Shown: in pieces, positions 19,801-26,000 of the stretch
How the letters are laid out: the number at the start of each line of letters is the position of its first letter
Numbering within the stretch: position 1 is the first letter of the stretch
Source of the DNA: a virus
Direction: 5' to 3' (one strand)
Length of the DNA: 64,000 nt
Virus record (IMG/VR): IMGVR_UViG_3300037112_000155
Span: 1-64,000 of that record
The notes under the pieces: model-generated
What the model was told of the DNA's origin: nothing
The model's database searches: none
What the model saw: only the letters and a program-made list of their open reading frames with translations
Made by a program: the position numbers and the translations under genes

Positions 19801-21837
19801 CCCGTTGGGGAACACGGCGTTGCCGTACTCGAAGCCCAGTGGCGTGCCTTCGGGAATGGTCTCCCCGTTCAGCATGCCTTCGGTGAGCAGGCTCTCGTGC
19901 AGGCGCACCGAGCGGGTCTGGGTGAAGCCAGCGCCGATGCTGTTGCCCATGATTCTGGATCCATCTCCCAGATAGGAGAGCGATCGCATGGCCTCGTAGT
20001 TCTTGGGATTGGCCAGGAATGGCAGGAACTTGGTGTACATGGCCTCGGCTGCTTCCATACCAACACCCGCATCTCCTGCCATGAAGGTGATCATGCGTTC
20101 CCGAGCGCCAATCTTGCTCAAGGCGACATCGACAGACAGTTGTCGTGCCTCTTCTTCCAGGGCGGAGCTGCCTCCGAAACCGGCAGCTTCCATATAACCG
20201 AACTGCTGGTTGACGTCGTTCTCGATCGCCTTCCATTCCGGCATCTCGCTGAAGAAGGCATGCTGGCTGCCCGACACCTGGTAGGTCCGCATGGCAAACT
20301 CAGGAAGATCCACGGCGTTGGTGGCGGAGAAGCCTTCATGGCCGGGAGCTACCCAGGCGGAGACGCCCTTGTTGACGGCCTTGCCGCGCAGACTCTCCGC
20401 CTCACGCGAGTGCACGCCCTGGGGCTCGATCAACCGCAGTGAGCGTTCTTCATAGATGTCCAGACCCGTACCGCCTGACATCCGGACCAGGCCATCCGGC
20501 CCCTCGGTCTGATGTTTGATCGCGGCCATCATCTCTTCCGGACGAAGATCGGCAAATCCCTTTGCGCCTCGTTCGGTGGGAAATGAGTTCGGCAGATTGC
20601 CCATGACACCCTGCTTGCCAAAGAAGAACTTCTGGTTGCGCAATGCACCTGCATCGCCCTGAATGTTGAACTGAGCGCGCGCCAGCTCCTCGGCCACACT
20701 CGGCATGGCGGCGGGGCCGCTCTGCAGCCCGCGCAGGGCATAGACCTGGGAGGAGAGCCGGTCGTTGTGGGTGATGAAGAAGCGGGAGGCCCCGTGCCGG
20801 TCGAACCGGCTGCCCAGGCGCACGCCGCCGTCCGCATCAGCAAAAGGAATCGACAGCTCGCCCCGAACCATCAGGCCCTGGATGCGGTTGACTGCCTGGT
20901 TGCGATCAGGCAGAACCTGCAGTTCGAAGTCAGATCGTTTCCAGCCCGCACCCTGAGTGCCGAGCAGGGTCTCGATCTCGCTCATCTCATCCTGGAACGG
21001 CGAGTTCTTGAGCATCGCCATGCCCTGATCTGTATCCAGGCTGTAAGAGTGCACGTACTCGGCATTCGCATCGACCAGGGTGTCGATTGAGGGAATGGTG
21101 GCGCCGGATGTAGTTGCCTTGCGGGCTTCCTGCATTCGGTAGTTGACCTGTTTCAGCCAGTCCGGGTTCTTGGAGTAGGCGTCGAACAGGTCGTCGATCT
21201 CATTGAGCGACATCTTTGGTGCAACCGCCGTCAGGTCGTTCCAGGCAGCTTTCTCGCCGGCGCTTTCCTGGCTCAGCGTCGCGCGGTACAGCGCGTTCTC
21301 GAGCATGCGGTGCTTGGTGGGATCTTTGTACAGTTCGGAGAAGGTGCGGGATGCCGACAGGAACTGCCGGTCGATCTCGTCGGGACTGATCACGCTGGCG
21401 GCAATGTCACCGTGATAGCGCAGCAAACCTCGGTTGTAATCCGCGGAGGAGATGCGTCCGCCTTCGAAGGCCTGGCGCAGTTCGGATAGGTTCATTGCGC
21501 CGCTCTCGGCGTTGTAGACCCTGCTCTGAAAGCCGTAGTCGGTAGGAACCTGCTTGACCACGTCGATGAGGCGTTTACCTTCGCGCTGCAGCGTCGGGAA
21601 CAGCCGCGGCGCTACCATGGCGCCGGCGGCGATCAAGGGAGTGGTCATCGCAGCCGTCTGGAAGTAACCGCGCTCGTCATTCTTCAGGAACAACGGAGCT
21701 GCCAGCATGGCAATGCCCGCTCCCATACCCACCCTGGAGTGCAGCAGGCTGAGATTCGCCCATGCACGCACGCCGTCAACACCCTCATTGAGGGAGTTGA
21801 GGGCGGTTCGGGTCATCGATGGGAGGGGATTTGGCAT
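16888..21837 (-). CDS. Giant virion protein resembling double-psi beta-barrel RNA polymerases (QDE-1/YonO/crAss-phage class)
   Basis: 1649 aa. D-T-D-G-D at residues 1173-1177 (bases 18307-18321), within K-G-D-T-D-G-D-R-M-S-A-H, matches the Mg-binding loop of RNA polymerase beta-prime and the D-x-D-G-D of QDE-1, YonO and crAss-phage polymerases. About 35 residues earlier, L-L-L-R-H-P (Arg 1137) matches the conserved R-x-P. Downstream, G-M-L-S-N (1267-1271) and K-Q-S-S-I-A-A-Q-K-L-K-K-G (to 1316) follow the order seen in RDR-type enzymes. Lys 711 and Lys 717 (G-L-K-T-H-G-Y-T-K) are candidate first-barrel lysines. Hydrophobic segments lie near residues 34-80 and 1499-1522. The gene sits between the AAA+ ATPase and the hub, so I infer packaging in the virion. 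No Shine-Dalgarno sequence precedes the ATG. A tape-measure role is the main alternative. Confidence 0.72.
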   Translation of the reverse strand: MPNPLPSMTRTALNSLNEGVDGVRAWANLSLLHSRVGMGAGIAMLAAPLFLKNDERGYFQTAAMTTPLIAAGAMVAPRLFPTLQREGKRLIDVVKQVPTDYGFQSRVYNAESGAMNLSELRQAFEGGRISSADYNRGLLRYHGDIAASVISPDEIDRQFLSASRTFSELYKDPTKHRMLENALYRATLSQESAGEKAAWNDLTAVAPKMSLNEIDDLFDAYSKNPDWLKQVNYRMQEARKATTSGATIPSIDTLVDANAEYVHSYSLDTDQGMAMLKNSPFQDEMSEIETLLGTQGAGWKRSDFELQVLPDRNQAVNRIQGLMVRGELSIPFADADGGVRLGSRFDRHGASRFFITHNDRLSSQVYALRGLQSGPAAMPSVAEELARAQFNIQGDAGALRNQKFFFGKQGVMGNLPNSFPTERGAKGFADLRPEEMMAAIKHQTEGPDGLVRMSGGTGLDIYEERSLRLIEPQGVHSREAESLRGKAVNKGVSAWVAPGHEGFSATNAVDLPEFAMRTYQVSGSQHAFFSEMPEWKAIENDVNQQFGYMEAAGFGGSSALEEEARQLSVDVALSKIGARERMITFMAGDAGVGMEAAEAMYTKFLPFLANPKNYEAMRSLSYLGDGSRIMGNSIGAGFTQTRSVRLHESLLTEGMLNGETIPEGTPLGFEYGNAVFPNGERNKIVSHSSTFNEDGSMTFQIEENLGSQGLKTHGYTKQTTVLGLNDLTLDRVRRGTNAWHQATGSGGVVDERVAAFTLEGSNSAKAKNPLSIMENMLGATLGDVQQANGELPDFLNAGLKQLSPYGYSFENGGLLSDSSKFLSMEHAPANYSAVAEIMHGLMEQTGAAIKAEQIKLDASMRGYIDWSMKNSNGSYTDYKTRFGMPESLSVSDHMALNHAGEVRITRDALQQLNIMGYHEVAKEINGRLQTDGLPGMTQDFLKHIEKDGQDFSGQFGDTTVSLADAMGGSDLRLGTAAGRSGTIFDPKNPLAQKNYSVLANVEGKDYYIPALGREAFGGGANAYGTDGYSANTWEGQFKDVLQAAGGDKEPFEAKLKTYTDTVKQKVGMGKESVWRPSSVDPLGMEGRAASRASSLRYADGSVNPYEIGVGNRYLDLMAADDAAALRRGGSRASLLLRHPINAPAITVMKYDPRLDNTWDIGVDPLLQLIDKGDTDGDRMSAHLINGDHFTKEGFANFMKNEVHGSQSLQSSQVKFNRIFNGDEGPVSFKDWFAEAGEGARRRNGFATFAGVDVRRALMARTAGADVGMLSNTFELMETTIAHSNSIRMPAERLLAHQTLFDIVKQSSIAAQKLKKGDAVGDYTQLMAWNNKLRGSLADRSANGQQGFMKALMEGAEKFGKDVDINDEHVGMGLATQAELEAGSQINPYARLLEHKADLFERVHSSFDPRQADAHKLWTMSAADAEKFYGNVTGRMTDDMLPLIQAAANRGSASNLSAAVLGAENEANKVAQFAGKARRAAGGLVDAAGQSAEEVMRTARGAGVSKVLGIGMAAAAAGGLLLGSLHSPREGQALAPPSGNAQRPEERIGVEDRIPGEPEPGAMAPANPPRMVRSARQGVRTSVVAPMGRATQLEVHVKADDRSRAAEAARLAARLASGDGNSSTTINYRDTTRLDSLRTRDKVREAMNES

Positions 21838-21959
21838 GGGAGGGAGAGGGGTGGGCGGACGCTTCCGAGCGAGGTGGGGAGCACAGGTGAGGACGGTAGG
21901 GTGCTATCGCGGAAGTCCAGGTGAGTTACTCGTCCGCCCGGTGGGAGCCTTGGTGGCTA

Positions 21960-21976
21960 GAACAGCATCGCTGTTC
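21960..21976. other. Inverted repeat in the 158-bp leader of the RNA-polymerase-like gene
   Basis: GAACAGC-ATC-GCTGTTC is a perfect 7-bp inverted repeat with a 3-base loop, just downstream of the AAA+ stop. It lacks a U-tract on the minus strand, so it may be an operator, an RNA processing site or a weak terminator. The rest of 21838-21995 holds no gene I can support. The 20 or so bases before the downstream ATG are C/T-rich on the sense strand. Confidence 0.4.
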
Positions 21977-21995
21977 CGCCGCATCTATCAAAGGT

Positions 21996-23066
21996 CTAAT
22001 CGATGATCCTGCTGAACTCGGCCCATTGCGGGTCCGAGAGCTGGCCGATTTCGTCACCGTTGTATTTCTCGTAGATGAAGCGAATGCCGGTGTAATCGAT
22101 CACCACCAGGTCGCCGTGTTCCACCTGGCCGCTGCGCATCAGAGCCGCCAGCTTGTCGGTAATGACCCGGCGGAGGACACGCTTCAGGGGACGGGCTCCA
22201 AACTTGATGTCAAAGCCGCGGCGGACCAGCTCCTGGCGGGCATCGTCCTGGATCTTGAACACGTACTGCGGACCGGGTTGCTTCGAGATCAGAAGCCTGC
22301 GGCGGATCTGGCACACCTGCATGTCGAAGATCAGGTCGATGGTCTCTTTGGACAGCGCCTCGAAGATCATGGTTTCGTCGATGCGGTTCAGGAACTTGAA
22401 CTTGAAATGCTCCTGCACTGCCTTGCGGATCGATGCTTCGTTCTGGTGGTTATGGGCGGCGACCTGGTCGGCCGTAAAGCCAAGCAGGCTGGACTTCGTG
22501 GAGGTCCCCAGGTTCGAGGTCATGACAAACAGGGTGTTGCGGAAGTTGACCAACTTGCCGCTGACCATGCCTTCGCCGTCATTGAATACGGCCAGCAGGT
22601 AGTCATAGAGGGCGCTATGAGCTTCCTCGATCTCGTCCAGCAGGACGACGCTGAGCTTCATCTTCGCCGTGTGATGGCGGTCCAGATTCTCCTGGGTCAA
22701 ATACGTCTCGATCGACTTGTCCTTGAAACCGATGTAGCCCGGAGGCGCTCCGACAATCCGCTGGGTCTGTTGGGACTCCTTGAAGTCCGCGCAGTTCATC
22801 CGAACATGCGCCTTGGGGTTGTCGTAGAGTATCTCGCACAGAGCTTCGATCAGACTGGTCTTGCCGGTCCCGGACGGGCCCAGGGCAAGCACCACGCCCA
22901 CAGGAGCATTGGGGTCGTTGTAGCCGGCAAAGTAGGTTTCGAGCAAGCCCACCAACTGTGAAATGGCCGGATCTTGACCAGCCACCCTTTCTTTCAGGCG
23001 ACGTTCAATCTCGCGGATATCAACGCTGTGCAGCTCGGGATCGAGGGTGATGCTGTGCGGTTGCAT
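21996..23066 (-). CDS. ClpB/ClpA-type AAA+ ATPase, single module
   Basis: 356 aa. It has a complete Clp/Hsp100 D2-type module: Walker A G-P-S-G-T-G-K-T (63-70), substrate-threading pore loop G-Y-I-G (110-113), Walker B V-V-L-L-D-E (140-145), sensor 1 T-S-N (183-185), Arg finger in F-L-N-R-I-D (about 228) and sensor 2 G-A-R (290-292). The family unfolds proteins through a hexameric pore. No N-domain, D1 ring, ClpB middle coiled coil or ClpP-binding loop is seen, so it is a minimal one-ring unfoldase. It is coupled to the exonuclease giant (its ATG overlaps that stop at 23066) and lies just before the RNA-polymerase-like giant. I infer a role in handling these giants. Confidence 0.93.
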   Translation of the reverse strand: MQPHSITLDPELHSVDIREIERRLKERVAGQDPAISQLVGLLETYFAGYNDPNAPVGVVLALGPSGTGKTSLIEALCEILYDNPKAHVRMNCADFKESQQTQRIVGAPPGYIGFKDKSIETYLTQENLDRHHTAKMKLSVVLLDEIEEAHSALYDYLLAVFNDGEGMVSGKLVNFRNTLFVMTSNLGTSTKSSLLGFTADQVAAHNHQNEASIRKAVQEHFKFKFLNRIDETMIFEALSKETIDLIFDMQVCQIRRRLLISKQPGPQYVFKIQDDARQELVRRGFDIKFGARPLKRVLRRVITDKLAALMRSGQVEHGDLVVIDYTGIRFIYEKYNGDEIGQLSDPQWAEFSRIID

Positions 23067-26000
23067 TACGTCTCCTGCGCATACTTGTCGGGGTTGCGGC
23101 GAATGTCTCTCACCAGTGCGTCGCTCTCGTCGACAGATACATCCACTCGAATGCTCGCGCGATTCGTGTGGCTTGCGTGTACCGCAGTTCGAACATCCGA
23201 TCTTGCGTCGTGTGAGGCTGTCATCAGCTGTTCGACCGCCCGCCGCAGCTGCTCTGGGGAACGATCGTCACCGCTGGTGAGTTCGCGGACAGCACCATCC
23301 ACATACGGCTTGCGCCACAGCATGGCTGCCCGGTCATCGAAGATATTGAAGTCATGGGAGTCGTACCCTTCCTGTTGAATCAGTTTCAGCTTGACGTCTT
23401 CATAATCCAAAGCTTCGTCGTATGCAGCTGATCCTTGTTCGGGAAGAGCAAACCCGGTGCGGGAGAAGAAGTCGGCGATCTCCTTGGATCGCAGCCAATT
23501 GCCGTAGTCCAGACTGGTGTCGGTTTTCTTGTAGTCCTCGACGTTGGCCTGGGTGTAGATCCGGCCGCCTTCGCCGATTGGGCCGGGGTCGTTCCCATTG
23601 GCTACCTGGATGCGAGCTTCCTGCGCGATCCACTGCGCGGAAAGGGCACGCTGCATCTCAGTCGAAGCCACTTCGAGAATCGAGGCCCGCTTCTCGGGAT
23701 CCGTCTCGTTGAGGAACTGGCGGAAGTAATGGGATTCGCGGGCAGGAAGGGTAGAAGCTACAAATGTCGACGCGGCAAACAGGTTGGCCCCGACAGAAGT
23801 CCTCTGCTTCTTATTAGTATAGGTCCCCGAGGTCTCCGCATTGAGTCCGCGGAGATATTGCATGGTGTCGCCCAGGGTGTTCAAATCCCGCCGAACCTGT
23901 ACATCCTCAGGAATGAGAGCTTTACCACTCATCCGCTGCCAGGCACCTCGCGCATAAGGCATGAGGAAGTCATGGATGGGCCGTTCCCATCGTCGCATGC
24001 GGGTGCCGACGACCTCGTTGGTCATGTACTGGGCAAGTGGCGTGCGCTCCTGCCAGGCCTTGGTGTGACCTGGTGTCGGGATGTAGCGCATTGGGTTGAG
24101 CCGACTGGAGTCCCCCTGGAAGGCGAGAGCTTCAGCGATCGAGCCAACTGTCTTGCCGGCGGCGCCGAACATCTCCTGCGCTTCAGCTCCGCCCAGATGC
24201 TCTTCATACTGGCCGTAGCCCTGGTCGATCAGTTCCCGGTTGAGGTTCTTGCCATCGACTTCGATGACGGCTCGTGCGCGCTCCGCCCGGCCGAGTGTTC
24301 CATCGGGGACCGTCAGGTGGGCTTTGGATCCAACCATCCCAGCCAGGTAGTCCTGCAGTTTCTGATGGCGCTCGTCAACCTGTCCGGCAACTTCCGCGCG
24401 GGTCAGATTGTTGTGCTCGCCGAGAATGCTCGCCGACATGCTGGCGGCGCTCATGCTCACGGACGAGAACTGGAAGACCTGGCCCGGATGTTCCTTGAGG
24501 GTGACTCCGCCGGGCGTCGCCGTTTCGATGGTGCCTTCAAGCTCAGCGACAGGTTCCGTGAAGCGGCGCGCATCCATCCGGATGACGGACTCCCTGGTCT
24601 GCCGGACGCGGTCGAGGATCTTCTCGTACTCGATACGCAGCTCGGTGTTGTCGGCGGAGTCGGCGCCCACCTTCGAACGGAAGATGTTGTACTCACGTGA
24701 GTATGGAGCCACGTCACCGAGGATGGCCAGCTTGTTGATGTCCGGGTAGTCTTCGGGCTTGAGGCCCTTCAACTCTGGATGCAGTGCCTCGTAGCCAGCG
24801 CCGGGCAGGCGGGCATAGCCCTCATCGACCTTGGTGAAGGGATCGCCGATGTGGAAGTTGGTGAGGTAGTCGGCACCGGGCAGCCAGCCTGGCATCTGGT
24901 TGCGCAGTGGGTTGGCCTGGGGAGAGAAGTCTTCCCGCTGCACGAAGCGGCGGAAGGGTTCGGTGTATCCGAAGTGCTCCCGCATCGAAGGTGACGGCGC
25001 GATGCCGGCGCCCAACTCCCGCTCGTAGTAGCGGCGGGAGAAGTTGTCCATCTGACGGGAGCCCTGGAAGTAGACGTTCTTACCCTGGTTGACTCCTGGG
25101 AAGATGGCCTGGTAGGCGCTGCTGGCAATGAATCCGTAGAGGCCGGTGTACTCGGCCAGGATGCCGACTTCCTGCTTGAGGGCATGTCTGAGGGTGAACT
25201 CGTCTTCCGGACGGGGCGGCGCGACCGCGCCTGGGCCCTTCGGTTCCAGACGGGTTGAGTAGAGGGTGTAATCCTCTCCATTCCAGTTCTCTTCATGCAT
25301 GCGCACAGGCGGTTTGACCAACTTGCCGACGGTCGCGGCGAGCAGCGGGCCGATCAAGGGAACATTGGAGAATGCTGGGGACGCAACCGGGTACGGCCGA
25401 TCGTAATAGTGCTGCTTCTCAAGCCAGTAAGGGTCGCGGGCATACTTCAGCGGATGCAGGATGGGATTGTGCTTCCACTTATCCTTCTCGGATCCGTAGA
25501 GCGAGATGTCTTCAGCATGACTCTTGCGCAGCACGCTCCAGTGGGGACGCCACTCCTTGATGCGTCCGCCTTCGTAGGGTGTTGAGCCGACTTCCCACCA
25601 GCGGCCGGACCTGATTGGAATCGGTTCGCTGCCGGAGTAGATGTCGCGCAGATCGGCGCCGCTCTTGCGGGACCCAAGCATGCCGGGAACGAACAGAGCC
25701 ATGGCAGCCAAGCCGATAGCGGCGCCCTTGCCTGGGGCTCCGAGAGACTTCCAGATGGCAGAAGCTCCTTCGACCGAGACTAGTTTGCCACCCTTGGCAG
25801 TGAAGTTGCGCAGGCCCTTCATCTCGGGGAGAATGCGGGCGCCAAGTGTCCGGGCCGCCTCGTCGGCATACTTGCCGCCGAGGAGTTTGCCATAGTGGTA
25901 GACGCCTCCAAAGAAAGCGCCGGCCAGGGGCAACGCCAACGGGCCGTACTGCGATCCCGGGGTGACCTTGTCGTAGAAGTCAGTGACGCCGCGGGCGCCG

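Noticed and set aside
23815-23823. Sixth copy of the promoter-like element
   Set aside because: Only nine core bases match and it lies within coding sequence far from a gene start; kept as a low-confidence feature but not counted as evidence for the motif.
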